From the NCBI GenBank assembly GCA_943737045.1, contig CALSFV010000216.1:1364001-1428000 (forward strand): DNA of 64,000 bases, written 5' to 3'. The DNA comes from Parapristionchus giblindavisi. Lineage: Eukaryota; Nematoda; Chromadorea; Rhabditida; Diplogasteridae. Positions within the stretch are counted from its first letter, which is position 1. Each line of letters opens with the position of its first letter. Below the pieces are notes generated by a model. The model had not been told where the DNA came from. It searched no databases and saw only the letters and a program-made list of their open reading frames with translations. Both the position numbers and the translations under genes were made by a program. Of this stretch, positions 39,811 to 52,733 are shown piece after piece.

Positions 39811-41093
39811 ATGTCAAACTGTAATCTTGTGTTGATTCCACAATGCCCAAAGTACAAAAGTAGCTTTCACTCTGATAAGACCAAAAGAATACCTGACATG
39901 AAAAATTTTCTGCTAGACCCAGCGTGTCATATACCAAACGAAAGAGCAAAAAATTCTGAGTACTTTGCACGTTCCTATGTTGAACAACGGCCACTTCAGC
40001 CGAATTAACAACATTGAACCATGCATTTTTAGCATTAAAGAATTCGTGACACGCCAATATTTAATCTAAGCTTATCGTAGCATATACCACGTGAAAGAGC
40101 AAACAATTCTGAATAATCTACACTTCAGTTCATGTCAAACTGTAATCTTGTGTTGATTCCACAATGCCCAAAGTACAAAAGTAGCTTTCACTTTGATAAG
40201 ACCAAAAGAATACCTGACATGAAAAATTTTCTGCTAGACCCAGCATGTCATATACCAAACGAAAGAGCAAAAAATTCTGAGTATTTTGCAACGTTCCATG
40301 TTGAACAACGGCCGCTCCAGCCGAATTAACAACATTGAACCATGTATTTTTAGCATTAAAGAATTCGTGACACGCCAATATTTAATCTAAACTTATCGTA
40401 GCATATACCACGTGAAAGAGCAAAAAATTCTGAATAATTTACACTTCAGTTCATGTCAAACTGTAATCTTGTGTTGATTCCACAATGCCCTAAGTACAAA
40501 AGTAGCTTTCACTCTGATAAGACCAAAAGAATACCTGTCATGAAAAATTTTCTGCTAGACCCAGCGTGTCATATACCAAACGAAAGAGCAAAAAATTCTG
40601 AGTATTTTGCAACGTTCCATGTTGAACAACGGCCGCTCCAGCCGAATTAACAACATTGAACCATGCATTTTTAGCATTAAAGAATTCGTGACACGCCAAT
40701 ATTTAATCTAAACTTATCGTAGCATATACCACGTGAAAGAGCAAAAAATTCTGAATAATCTACACTTCAGTTCATGTCAAACTGTAATCTTGTGTTGATT
40801 CCACAATGCCCAAAGTACAAAAGTAGCTTTCACTCTGATAAGACCAAAAGAATACCTGACATGAAAAATTTTCAGCTAGACCCAGCGTGTCATATACCAA
40901 ACGAAAGAGCAAAAATTCTGAGTATTTTGCAACGTTCCATGTTGAACAACGGCCGCTCCAGCCGAATTAACAACATTGAACCATGCATTTTTAGCATTAA
41001 AGAATTCGTGACACGCCAATATTTAATCTAAACTTATCGTAGCATATACCACGTGAAAGAGCAAAAAATTCTGAATAATCTACACTTCAGTTC
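39811..41093 (+). repeat. 1283-bp copy of 36923-38205
   Basis: Four units (GAGTACTTTGCACG/CTAAGCTT, CCAGCATGTC, GCCCTAAG, and a 320-bp TTTTCAGCTAG unit with GCAAAAATTCTG) repeat those at 36923-38205. The shared 1-base loss makes common descent clear. The two are separated by five ordinary monomers. Confidence 0.9.
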
Positions 41094-41414
41094 ATGTCAA
41101 ACTGTAATCTTGTGTTGATTCCACAATGCCCAAAGTACAAAAGTAGCTTTCACTCTGATAAGACCAAAAGAATACCTGTCATGAAAAATTTTCTGCTAGA
41201 CCCAGCGTGTCATATACCAAACGAAAGAGCAAAAAATTCTGAGTATTTTGCAACGTTCCATGTTGAACAACGGCCGCTCCAGCCGAATTAACAACATTGA
41301 ACCATGCATTTTTAGCATTAAAGAATTCGTGACACGCCAATATTTAATCTAAACTTATCGTAGCATATACCACGTGAAAGAGCAAAAAATTCTGAATAAT
41401 CTACACTTCAGTTC

Positions 41415-41697
41415 ATGTCAAACTGTAATCTTGTGTTGATTCCACAATGCCCTAAGTACAAAAGTAGCTTTCACTCTGATAAGACCAAAAGAATACCTGT
41501 CATGAAAAATTTTCTGCTAGACCCAGCGTGTCATATACCAAACGAAAGAGCAAAAAATTCTGAGTATTTTGCAACGTTCCATGTTGAACAACGGCCGCTC
41601 CAGCCGAATTAACAACATTGAACCATGCATTTTTAGCATTAAAGAATTCGTGACACGCCAATATTTAATCTAAACTTAATAATCTACACTTCAGTTC
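41415..41697 (+). repeat. 283-bp monomer (38-bp deletion), distant copy
   Basis: Carries GCCCTAAG, as at 33432-33714, and the same deletion. The units around both copies also match (GTCATG units before and after), so 41094-42980 resembles 33.1-34.9 kb. Confidence 0.94.
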
Positions 41698-44584
41698 ATG
41701 TCAAACTGTAATCTTGTGTTGATTCCACAATGCCCAAAGTACAAAAGTAGCTTTCACTCTGATAAGACCAAAAGAATACCTGTCATGAAAAATTTTCTGC
41801 TAGACCCAGCGTGTCATATACCAAACGAAAGAGCAAAAAATTCTGAGTATTTTGCAACGTTCCATGTTGAACAACGGCCGCTCCAGCCGAATTAACAACA
41901 TTGAACCATGCATTTTTAGCATTAAAGAATTCGTGACACGCCAATATTTAATCTAAACTTATCGTAGCATATACCACGTGAAAGAGCAAAAAATTCTGAA
42001 TAATCTACACTTCAGTTCATGTCAAACTGTAATCTTGTGTTGATTCCACAATGCCCAAAGTACAAAAGTAGCTTTCACTCTGATAAGACCAAAAGAATAC
42101 CTGTCATGAAAAATTTTCTGCTAGACCCAGCGTGTCATATACCAAACGAAAGAGCAAAAAATTCTGAGTATTTTGCAACGTTCCATGTTGAACAACGGCC
42201 GCTCCAGCCGAATTAACAACATTGAACCATGCATTTTTAGCATTAAAGAATTCGTGACACGCCAATATTTAATCTAAACTTATCGTAGCATATACCACGT
42301 GAAAGAGCAAAAAAATCTGAATAATCTACACTTCAGTTCATGTCAAACTGTAATCTTGTGTTGATTCCACAATGCCCAAAGTACAAAAGTAGCTTTCACT
42401 CTGATAAGACCAAAAGAATACCTGACATGAAAAAATTTCTGCTAGACCCAGCGTGTCATATACCAAACGAAAGAGCAAAAAATTCTGAGTATTTTGCAAC
42501 GTTCCATGTTGAACAACGGCCGCTCCAGCCGAATTAACAACATTGAACCATGCATTTTTAGCATTAAAGAATTCGTGACACGCCAATATTTATCTAAACT
42601 TATCGTAGCATATACCACGTGAAAGAGCAAAAAATTCTGAATAATCTACACTTCAGTTCATGTCAAACTGTAATCTTGTGTTGATTCCACAATGCCCAAA
42701 GTACAAAAGTAGCTTTCACTCTGATAAGACCAAAAGAATACCTGTCATGAAAAATTTTCTGCTAGACCCAGCGTGTCATATACCAAACGAAAGAGCAAAA
42801 AATTCTGAGTATTTTGCAACGTTCCATGTTGAACAACGGCCGCTCCAGCCGAATTAACAACATTGAACCATGCATTTTTAGCATTAAAGAATTCGTGACA
42901 CGCCAATATTTAATCTAAACTTATTGTAGCATATACCACGTGAAAGAGCAAAAAATTCTGAATAATCTACACTTCAGTTCATGTCAAACTGTAATCTTGT
43001 GTTGATTCCACAATGCCCAAAGTACAAAAGTAGCTTTCACTCTGATAAGACCAAAAGAATACCTGACATGAAAAATTTTCTGCTAGACCCAGCGTGTCAT
43101 ATACCAAACGAAAGAGCAAAAAATTCTGAGTATTTTGCAACGTTCCATGTTGAACAACGGCCGCTCCAGCCGAATTAACAACATTGAACCATGCATTTTT
43201 AGCATTAAAGAATTCGTGACACGCCAATATTTAATCTAAACTTATCGTAGCATATACCACGTGAAAGAGCAAAAAATTCTGAATAATCTACACTTCAGTT
43301 CATGTCAAACTGTAATCTTGTGTTGATTCCACAATGCCCAAAGTACAAAAGTAGCTTTCACTCTGATAAGACCAAAAGAATACCTGACATGAAAAAATTT
43401 CTGCTAGACCCAGCGTGTCATATACCAAACGAAAGAGCAAAAAATTCTGAGTATTTTGCAACGTTCCATGTTGAACAACGGCCGCTCCAGCCGAATTAAC
43501 AACATTGAACCATGCATTTTTAGCATTAAAGAATTCGTGACACGCCAATATTTATCTAAACTTATCGTAGCATATACCACGTGAAAGAGCAAAAAATTCT
43601 GAATAATCTACACTTCAGTTCATGTCAAACTGTAATCTTGTGTTGATTCCACAATGCCCAAAGTACAAAAGTAGCTTTCACTCTGATAAGACCAAAAGAA
43701 TACCTGTCATGAAAAATTTTCTGCTAGACCCAGCGTGTCATATACCAAACGAAAGAGCAAAAAATTCTGAGTATTTTGCAACGTTCCATGTTGAACAACG
43801 GCCGCTCCAGCCGAATTAACAACATTGAACCATGCATTTTTAGCATTAAAGAATTCGTGACACGCCAATATTTAATCTAAACTTATCGTAGCATATACCA
43901 CGTGAAAGAGCAAAAAATTCTGAATAATCTACACTTCAGTTCATGTCAAACTGTAATCTTGTGTTGATTCCACAATGCCCAAAGTACAAAAGTAGCTTTC
44001 ACTCTGATAAGACCAAAAGAATACCTGTCATGAAAAATTTTCTGCTAGACCCAGCGTGTCATATACCAAACGAAAGAGCAAAAAATTCTGAGTATTTTGC
44101 AACGTTCCATGTTGAACAACGGCCGCTCCAGCCGAATTAACAACATTGAACCATGCATTTTTAGCATTAAAGAATTCGTGACACGCCAATATTTAATCTA
44201 AACTTATCGTAGCATATACCACGTGAAAGAGCAAAAAATTCTGAATAATCTACACTTCAGTTCATGTCAAACTGTAATCTTGTGTTGATTCCACAATGCC
44301 CTAAGTACAAAAGTAGCTTTCACTCTGATAAGACCAAAAGAATACCTGTCATGAAAAATTTTCTGCTAGACCCAGCGTGTCATATACCAAACGAAAGAGC
44401 AAAAAATTCTGAGTATTTTGCAACGTTCCATGTTGAACAACGGCCGCTCCAGCCGAATTAACAACATTGAACCATGCATTTTTAGCATTAAAGAATTCGT
44501 GACACGCCAATATTTAATCTAAACTTATCGTAGCATATACCACGTGAAAGAGCAAAAAATTCTGAATAATCTACACTTCAGTTC

Positions 44585-47148
44585 ATGTCAAACTGTAATC
44601 TTGTGTTGATTCCACAATGCCCAAAGTACAAAAGTAGCTTTCACTCTGATAAGACCAAAAGAATACCTGACATGAAAAAATTTCTGCTAGACCCAGCGTG
44701 TCATATACCAAACGAAAGAGCAAAAAATTCTGAGTATTTTGCAACGTTCCATGTTGAACAACGGCCGCTCCAGCCGAATTAACAACATTGAACCATGCAT
44801 TTTTAGCATTAAAGAATTCGTGACACGCCAATATTTATCTAAACTTATCGTAGCATATACCACGTGAAAGAGCAAAAAATTCTGAATAATCTACACTTCA
44901 GTTCATGTCAAACTGTAATCTTGTGTTGATTCCACAATGCCCAAAGTACAAAAGTAGCTTTCACTCTGATAAGACCAAAAGAATACCTGTCATGAAAAAT
45001 TTTCTGCTAGACCCAGCGTGTCATATACCAAACGAAAGAGCAAAAAATTCTGAGTATTTTGCAACGTTCCATGTTGAACAACGGCCGCTCCAGCCGAATT
45101 AACAACATTGAACCATGCATTTTTAGCATTAAAGAATTCGTGACACGCCAATATTTAATCTAAACTTATTGTAGCATATACCACGTGAAAGAGCAAAAAA
45201 TTCTGAATAATCTACACTTCAGTTCATGTCAAACTGTAATCTTGTGTTGATTCCACAATGCCCAAAGTACAAAAGTAGCTTTCACTCTGATAAGACCAAA
45301 AGAATACCTGACATGAAAAATTTTCTGCTAGACCCAGCGTGTCATATACCAAACGAAAGAGCAAAAAATTCTGAGTATTTTGCAACGTTCCATGTTGAAC
45401 AACGGCCGCTCCAGCCGAATTAACAACATTGAACCATGCATTTTTAGCATTAAAGAATTCGTGACACGCCAATATTTATCTAAACTTATCGTAGCATATA
45501 CCACGTGAAAGAGCAAAAAATTCTGAATAATCTACACTTCAGTTCATGTCAAACTGTAATCTTGTGTTGATTCCACAATGCCCAAAGTACAAAAGTAGCT
45601 TTCACTCTGATAAGACCAAAAGAATACCTGTCATGAAAAATTTTCTGCTAGACCCAGCGTGTCATATACCAAACGAAAGAGCAAAAAATTCTGAGTATTT
45701 TGCAACGTTCCATGTTGAACAACGGCCGCTCCAGCCGAATTAACAACATTGAACCATGCATTTTTAGCATTAAAGAATTCGTGACACGCCAATATTTAAT
45801 CTAAACTTATCGTAGCATATACCACGTGAAAGAGCAAAAAATTCTGAATAATCTACACTTCAGTTCATGTCAAACTGTAATCTTGTGTTGATTCCACAAT
45901 GCCCAAAGTACAAAAGTAGCTTTCACTCTGATAAGACCAAAAGAATACCTGACATGAAAAAATTTCTGCTAGACCCAGCGTGTCATATACCAAACGAAAG
46001 AGCAAAAAATTCTGAGTATTTTGCAACGTTCCATGTTGAACAACGGCCGCTCCAGCCGAATTAACAACATTGAACCATGCATTTTTAGCATTAAAGAATT
46101 CGTGACACGCCAATATTTATCTAAACTTATCGTAGCATATACCACGTGAAAGAGCAAAAAATTCTGAATAATCTACACTTCAGTTCATGTCAAACTGTAA
46201 TCTTGTGTTGATTCCACAATGCCCAAAGTACAAAAGTAGCTTTCACTCTGATAAGACCAAAAGAATACCTGTCATGAAAAATTTTCTGCTAGACCCAGCG
46301 TGTCATATACCAAACGAAAGAGCAAAAAATTCTGAGTATTTTGCAACGTTCCATGTTGAACAACGGCCGCTCCAGCCGAATTAACAACATTGAACCATGC
46401 ATTTTTAGCATTAAAGAATTCGTGACACGCCAATATTTAATCTAAACTTATTGTAGCATATACCACGTGAAAGAGCAAAAAATTCTGAATAATCTACACT
46501 TCAGTTCATGTCAAACTGTAATCTTGTGTTGATTCCACAATGCCCAAAGTACAAAAGTAGCTTTCACTCTGATAAGACCAAAAGAATACCTGACATGAAA
46601 AATTTTCTGCTAGACCCAGCGTGTCATATACCAAACGAAAGAGCAAAAAATTCTGAGTATTTTGCAACGTTCCATGTTGAACAACGGCCGCTCCAGCCGA
46701 ATTAACAACATTGAACCATGCATTTTTAGCATTAAAGAATTCGTGACACGCCAATATTTATCTAAACTTATCGTAGCATATACCACGTGAAAGAGCAAAA
46801 AATTCTGAATAATCTACACTTCAGTTCATGTCAAACTGTAATCTTGTGTTGATTCCACAATGCCCAAAGTACAAAAGTAGCTTTCACTCTGATAAGACCA
46901 AAAGAATACCTGTCATGAAAAATTTTCTGCTAGACCCAGCGTGTCATATACCAAACGAAAGAGCAAAAAATTCTGAGTATTTTGCAACGTTCCATGTTGA
47001 ACAACGGCCGCTCCAGCCGAACTAACAACATTGAACCATGCATTTTTAGCATTAAAGAATTCGTGACACGCCAATATTTAATCTAAACTTATTGTAGCAT
47101 ATACCACGTGAAAGAGCAAAAAATTCTGAATAATCTACACTTCAGTTC
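44585..47148 (+). repeat. 1282-bp tetramer higher-order repeat, two tandem copies
   Basis: Copies at 44585-45866 and 45867-47148 each hold two 320-bp and two 321-bp units. 320-bp units ending AATATTTATCTAAAC alternate with GTCATG units. The one-base loss now sits on two different monomer bodies (GAAAAAATTTCTG and GAAAAATTTTCTG). Confidence 0.92.
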
Positions 47149-50100
47149 ATGTCAAACTGTAATCTTGTGTTGATTCCACAATGCCCAAAGTACAAAAGTA
47201 GCTTTCACTCTGATAAGACCAAAAGAATACCTGACATGAAAAATTTTCTGCTAGACCCAGCGTGTCATATACCAAACGAAAGAGCAAAAAATTCTGAGTA
47301 TTTTGCAACGTTCCATGTTGAACAACGGCCGCTCCAGCCGAATTAACAACATTGAACCATGCATTTTTAGCATTAAAGAATTCGTGACACGCCAATATTT
47401 AATCTAAACTTATCGTAGCATATACCACGTGAAAGAGCAAAAAATTCTGAATAATCTACACTTCAGTTCATGTCAAACTGTAATCTTGTGTTGATTCCAC
47501 AATGCCCAAAGTACAAAAGTAGCTTTCACTCTGATAAGACCAAAAGAATACCTGTCATGAAAAATTTTCTGCTAGACCCAGCGTGTCATATACCAAACGA
47601 AAGAGCAAAAAATTCTGAGTATTTTGCAACGTTCCATGTTGAACAACGGCCGCTCCAGCCGAATTAACAACATTGAACCATGCATTTTTAGCATTAAAGA
47701 ATTCGTGACACGCCAATATTTAATCTAAACTTATTGTAGCATATACCACGTGAAAGAGCAAAAAATTCTGAATAATCTACACTTCAGTTCATGTCAAACT
47801 GTAATCTTGTGTTGATTCCACAATGCCCAAAGTACAAAAGTAGCTTTCACTCTGATAAGACCAAAAGAATACCTGACATGAAAAATTTTCTGCTAGACCC
47901 AGCGTGTCATATACCAAACGAAAGAGCAAAAAATTCTGAGTATTTTGCAACGTTCCATGTTGAACAACGGCCGCTCCAGCCGAATTAACAACATTGAACC
48001 ATGCATTTTTAGCATTAAAGAATTCGTGACACGCCAATATTTAATCTAAACTTATCGTAGCATATACCACGTGAAAGAGCAAAAAATTCTGAATAATCTA
48101 CACTTCAGTTCATGTCAAACTGTAATCTTGTGTTGATTCCACAATGCCCAAAGTACAAAAGTAGCTTTCACTCTGATAAGACCAAAAGAATACCTGTCAT
48201 GAAAAATTTTCTGCTAGACCCAGCGTGTCATATACCAAACGAAAGAGCAAAAAATTCTGAGTATTTTGCAACGTTCCATGTTGAACAACGGCCGCTCCAG
48301 CCGAATTAACAACATTGAACCATGCATTTTTAGCATTAAAGAATTCGTGACACGCCAATATTTAATCTAAACTTATCGTAGCATATACCACGTGAAAGAG
48401 CAAAAAATTCTGAATAATCTACACTTCAGTTCATGTCAAACTGTAATCTTGTGTTGATTCCACAATGCCCAAAGTACAAAAGTAGCTTTCACTCTGATAA
48501 GACCAAAAGAATACCTGACATGAAAAATTTTCTGCTAGACCCAGCGTGTCATATACCAAACGAAAGAGCAAAAAATTCTGAGTATTTTTCAACGTTCCAT
48601 GTTGAACAACGGCCGCTCCAGCCGAATTAACAACATTGAACCATGCATTTTTAGCATTAAAGAATTCGTGACACGCCAATATTTAATCTAAACTTATCGT
48701 AGCATATACCACGTGAAAGAGCAAAAAATTCTGAATAATCTACACTTCAGTTCATGTCAAACTGTAATCTTGTGTTGATTCCACAATGCCCAAAGTACAA
48801 AAGTAGCTTTCACTCTGATAAGACCAAAAGAATACCTGTCATGAAAAATTTTCTGCTAGACCCAGCGTGTCATATACCAAACGAAAGAGCAAAAAATTCT
48901 GAGTATTTTGCAACGTTCCATGTTGAACAACGGCCGCTCCAGCCGAATTAACAACATTGAACCATGCATTTTTAGCATTAAAGAATTCGTGACACGCCAA
49001 TATTTAATCTAAACTTATCGTAGCATATACCACGTGAAAGAGCAAAAAATATTGAATAATCTACACTTCAGTTCATGTCAAACTGTAATCTTGTGTTGAT
49101 TCCACAATGCCCAAAGTACAAAAGTAGCTTTCACTCTGATAAGACCAAAAGAATACCTGACATGAAAAATTTTCTGCTAGACCCAGCGTGTCATATACCA
49201 AACGAAAGAGCAAAAAAATCTGAGTATTTTGCAACGTTCCATGTTGAACAACGGCCGCTCCAGCCGAATTAACAACATTGAACCATGCATTTTTAGCATT
49301 AAAGAATTCGTGACACGCCAATATTTAATCTAAACTTATCGTAGCATATACCACGTGAAAGAGCAAAAAAATTCTGAATAATCTACACTTCAGTTCATGT
49401 CAAACTGTAATCTTGTGTTGATTCCACAATGCCCAAAGTACAAAAGTAGCTTTCACTCTGATAAGACCAAAAGAATACCTGTCATGAAAAATTTTCTGCT
49501 AGACCCAGCGTGTCATATACCAAAGGAAAGAGCAAAAAATTCTGAGTATTTTGCAACGTTCCATGTTGAACAACGGCCGCTCCAGCCGAATTAACAACAT
49601 TGAACCATGCATTTTTAGCATTAAAGAATTCGTGACACGCCAATATTTAATCTAAACTTATCGTAGCATATACCACGTGAAAGAGCAAAAAATTCTGAAT
49701 AATCTACACTTCAGTTCATGTCAAACTGTAATCTTGTGTTGATTCCACAATGCCCAAAGTACAAAAGTAGCTTTCACTCTGATAAGACCAAAAGAATACC
49801 TGTCATGAAATATTTTCTGCTAGACCCAGCGTGTCATATACCAAACGAAAGAGCAAAAAATTCTGAGTATTTTGCAACGTTCCATGTTGAACAACGGCCG
49901 CTCCAGCCGAATTAACAACATTGAACCATGCATTTTTAGCATTAAAGAATTCGTGACACGCCAATATTTAATCTAAACTTATCGTAGCATATACCACGTG
50001 AAAGAGCAAAAAAATTCTGAATAATCTACACTTCAGTTCATGTCAAACTGTAATCTTGTGTTGATTCCACAATGCCCAAAGTACAAAAGTAGCTTTCACT

Positions 50101-51256
50101 CTGATAAGACCAAAAGAATACCTGTCATGAAAAATTTTCTGCTAGACCCAGCGTGTCATATACCAAACGAAAGAGCAAAAAATTCTGAGTATTTTGCAAC
50201 GTTCCATGTTGAACAACGGCCGCTCCAGCCGAATTAACAACATTGAACCATGCATTTTTAGCATTAAAGAATTCGTGACACGCCAATATTTAATCTAAAC
50301 TTATCGTAGCATATACCACGTGAAAGAGCAAAAAATTCTGAATAATCTACACTTCAGTTCATGTCAAACTGTAATCTTGTGTTGATTCCACAATGCCCAA
50401 AGTACAAAAGTAGCTTTCACTCTGATAAGACCAAAAGAATACCTGTCATGAAAAATTTTCTGCTAGACCCAGCGTGTCATATACCAAACGAAAGAGCAAA
50501 AAATTCTGAGTATTTTGCAACGTTCCATGTTGAACAACGGCCGCTCCAGCCGAATTAACAACATTGAACCATGCATTTTTAGCATTAAAGAATTCGTGAC
50601 ACGCCAATATTTAATCTAAACTTATCGTAGCATATACCACGTGAAAGAGCAAAAAATTCTGAATAATCTACACTTCAGTTCATGTCAAACTGTAATCTTG
50701 TGTTGATTCCACAATGCCCAAAGTACAAAAGTAGCTTTCACTCTGATAAGACCAAAAGAATACCTGTCATGAAAAATTTTCTGCTAGACCCAGCGTGTCA
50801 TATACCAAACGAAAGAGCAAAAAATTCTGAGTATTTTGCAAGGTTCCATGTTGAACAACGGCCGCTCCAGCCGAATTAACAACATTGAACCATGCATTTT
50901 TAGCATTAAAGAATTCGTGACACGCCAATATTTAATCTAAACTTATCGTAGCATATACCACGTGAAAGAGCAAAAAATTCTGAATAATCTACACTTCAGT
51001 TCATGTCAAACTGTAATCTTGTGTTGATTCCAGAATGCCCAAAGTACAAAAGTAGCTTTCACTCTGATAAGACCAAAAGAATACCTGACATGAAAAATTT
51101 TCTGCTAGACCCAGCGTGTCATATACCAAACGAAAGAGCAAAAAAATCTGAGTATTTTGCAACGTTCCATGTTGAACAACGGCCGCTCCAGCCGAATTAA
51201 CAACATTGAACCATGCATTTTTAGCATTAAAGAATTCGTGACACGCCAATATTTAA

Positions 51257-51839
51257 GAGAGCATGTCTGAGGGAATTGACATTCTGACATGGGGGTGCGG
51301 AAATATCAAAAAATAAATATTTTTGTTTAATGTGGAATATAATAGCGCACTGCCAGGCGACCTCAGCCGTGCATATGAGAAAGTTTGATTTTGCGTCTGA
51401 AGGTTACTGTAAGCTAAAATGTTCGAAAAGTCAAAAAAATTATTTCGGCCCCCAAGCATCCGATCGACGCGGGAGTGGTACCAATCGATTCTTTGTGCGA
51501 ATACAAGCAACTTTTACTTGGATCACTTTTTAAACAGGACTTCGAAGAATCGAGTTATCATGAAAATAAACTTTTGAAGGTTAATTACTATACGACGGTT
51601 CTCTAGAAGGAAAAAATTAAATTTGCTTAAATCGTTCTGCATTTAATAACTAACCTTATATTAAAATATGAAGACAAAAAAATGAGGTGAAATTTGGTCA
51701 CGGTAGTAAAATATGTCTGCAACTCCGTGAAAAAGTCCCTTCACGATAATCTTTTAGAGAGTTCATATCATACTGTATGCGTCGCCGTTTATACACGAAT
51801 TTTTTTATGCACGTGGCATACTGTAGGCGCGCTTTTTTA
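51257..51839 (+). repeat. left inverted arm of the composite element
   Basis: This arm pairs with 52734-53318 reversed. Long identical stretches include GTTCTCTAGAAGGAAAAAAT, ATGAAGACAAAAAAATGAGG and GCGTCGCCGTTTATACACG. The arm is interrupted at 51838 by the nested element and resumes for about 13 bases (52248-52260). Confidence 0.92.
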
Positions 51840-52245
51840 CGGCTCTCGGTTCTAAATCCGCCCCCTTTGTTATTTTAATCTTTTCAAGGTGAAGCATTGC
51901 TCAACTTATTTTGTTTTTGAAATGCTTTTATCGATTATGTGTTGTATTTTTTGTTCCTCCCGTGTTGCCCTTATAATTGCCTCTAATGTTTACCATTCCT
52001 GAGCATTGTTTATTATCCGGTGGATTTGCCAGAACACGAAAACATAATCATCGAAAGACGATGCATAAGATGACGCATGATATCACCCTAATATAATAAG
52101 AAACTATGCTCAGAAATGGTAAACATTATAAGCACAACACGGGAGGAACGAAATTACAACGCATAATCGATAAAAGCATTTAAAAAACAAAATAAGTTGA
52201 GCAAGATTATTATAACAAAGGGAGCGGATTTAGAGCCGAGAGCCG
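51840..52245. mobile_element. 406-bp nested TA-flanked MITE
   Basis: The left end is CGGCTCTCGGTTCTAAATCC and the complement of the right end is CGGCTCTCGGCTCTAAATCC, both next to TA (51838-51839 and 52246-52247). Removing it and one TA restores pairing of the outer arm across CTTTTTTACACT. The inverted arms reach about 150-170 bp, with shared blocks such as GTTCCTCCCGTGTTG and ATGCTTTTATCGATTATG, leaving about 100 bp in the middle (roughly 52010-52105). A TA duplication is typical of Tc1/mariner-type elements. It is non-coding. Confidence 0.9.
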
Positions 52246-52462
52246 TACACTCACAGCGAAATGACTTAGATAGTGATTGTCTCACTGAATTGTCTCGGAA
52301 AAAATTGGCTCATCATTGCGGTGTGTCTCACATGTGAGACATTTGATGACTCAAAGCAGTTATGAGACAATCAGTGTCTCACGGAGTCTGGCTAATGAGA
52401 CAAGAGTTGCGCGCTTCCCTCTCGTATGGACATCGAGTTCTGTTCTGTGTGACTTCATGTCC

Positions 52463-52540
52463 AGGTAGCGCAGTGGGTAGGGTGCTTGATTAGAATTGCG
52501 GTAGGGTGTTCCCTTGCTAGTTCGATACTCACCCCGAGCA
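52463..52540 (+). pseudogene. weak tRNA-like sequence in the composite element
   Basis: TAGCGCAGTGG (52466-52476) fits a Pol III A box and AGTTCGATACT (52519-52529) is a near match to a B box, with tRNA-like spacing of 53 bp start to start. Only part of the T stem pairs (CTAG.. against ..CTC), and no proper anticodon or acceptor stem is visible. A long insertion in the anticodon/variable region or decay would explain this. It is less convincing than the module in the 374-bp MITE. Confidence 0.5.
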
Positions 52541-52662
52541 AAATCTTTTGCCAATATACGTTTACTCTTACTCTAGTTAAAAGAGTAGGTCAGTCACTCA
52601 AATATGAGACACCAATTGTCTCATTGCTCTCTACCCTCGCTCACGGCCTTAGCCACTCCAAT

Positions 52663-52732
52663 TGTCTCATATGTGAGTCACTCAGTCGCGAATCAAGCTT
52701 TCTTCGCGACTGAGTGTCTCATATATGAGACA
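52663..52732. repeat. 30-bp hairpin in the composite element
   Basis: Arms 52663-52692 and 52703-52732 pair with two mismatches; the inner 14 bp (CACTCAGTCGCGAA with TTCGCGACTGAGTG) are perfect. The loop TCAAGCTTTC has 10 bases. Each arm begins with TGTCTCAT, so the hairpin is built from the element's own motif. Confidence 0.9.
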
Positions 52733-52733
52733 G

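Larger units (their letters stand above)
17631..51256 (+). repeat. 321-bp satellite array, block 5 (longest uninterrupted stretch)
   Basis: 33.6 kb of unbroken monomers, about 105 units, with no foreign insertion. It holds most of the higher-order structure listed separately. Marker variants include CTAAGCTTATCG (creates HindIII), CAAACAATTCTG, CCTGTCATG (first at about 20505, dominant after 33 kb), TTTTCAGCTAG, ACAATGACC and the 38-bp deletion. Several units are 320 bp because of single-base losses (AATATTTATCTAAAC from 34357 on; GCAAAAATTCTG near 38023 and 40912). No gene or RNA gene is seen. Confidence 0.97.
52261..52733. other. central region of the composite element with ATGAGACA motif field
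   Basis: Between the arms lie many copies of TGTCTCA(T/C) or its complement (A/G)TGAGACA, in both orientations, for example near 52292, 52325, 52334, 52362, 52374, 52398, 52605, 52617, 52663, 52715 and 52725. They are not evenly spaced and not a CRISPR. Clustered short motifs inside a transposon may be transposase or host-factor binding sites, but this is inference. The right part forms a 30-bp hairpin and the middle holds a tRNA-like segment. Confidence 0.75.

Noticed and set aside
51253..51510. Short frames in the arms of the composite element (51253-51510, 51330-51533, 53064-53255)
   Set aside because: They are mirror images of one another in the inverted arms and have no transposase motifs.
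52261..52733. CRISPR-like array of ATGAGACA repeats
   Set aside because: The repeats are 8 bases, in both orientations, irregularly spaced, in a eukaryotic transposon.
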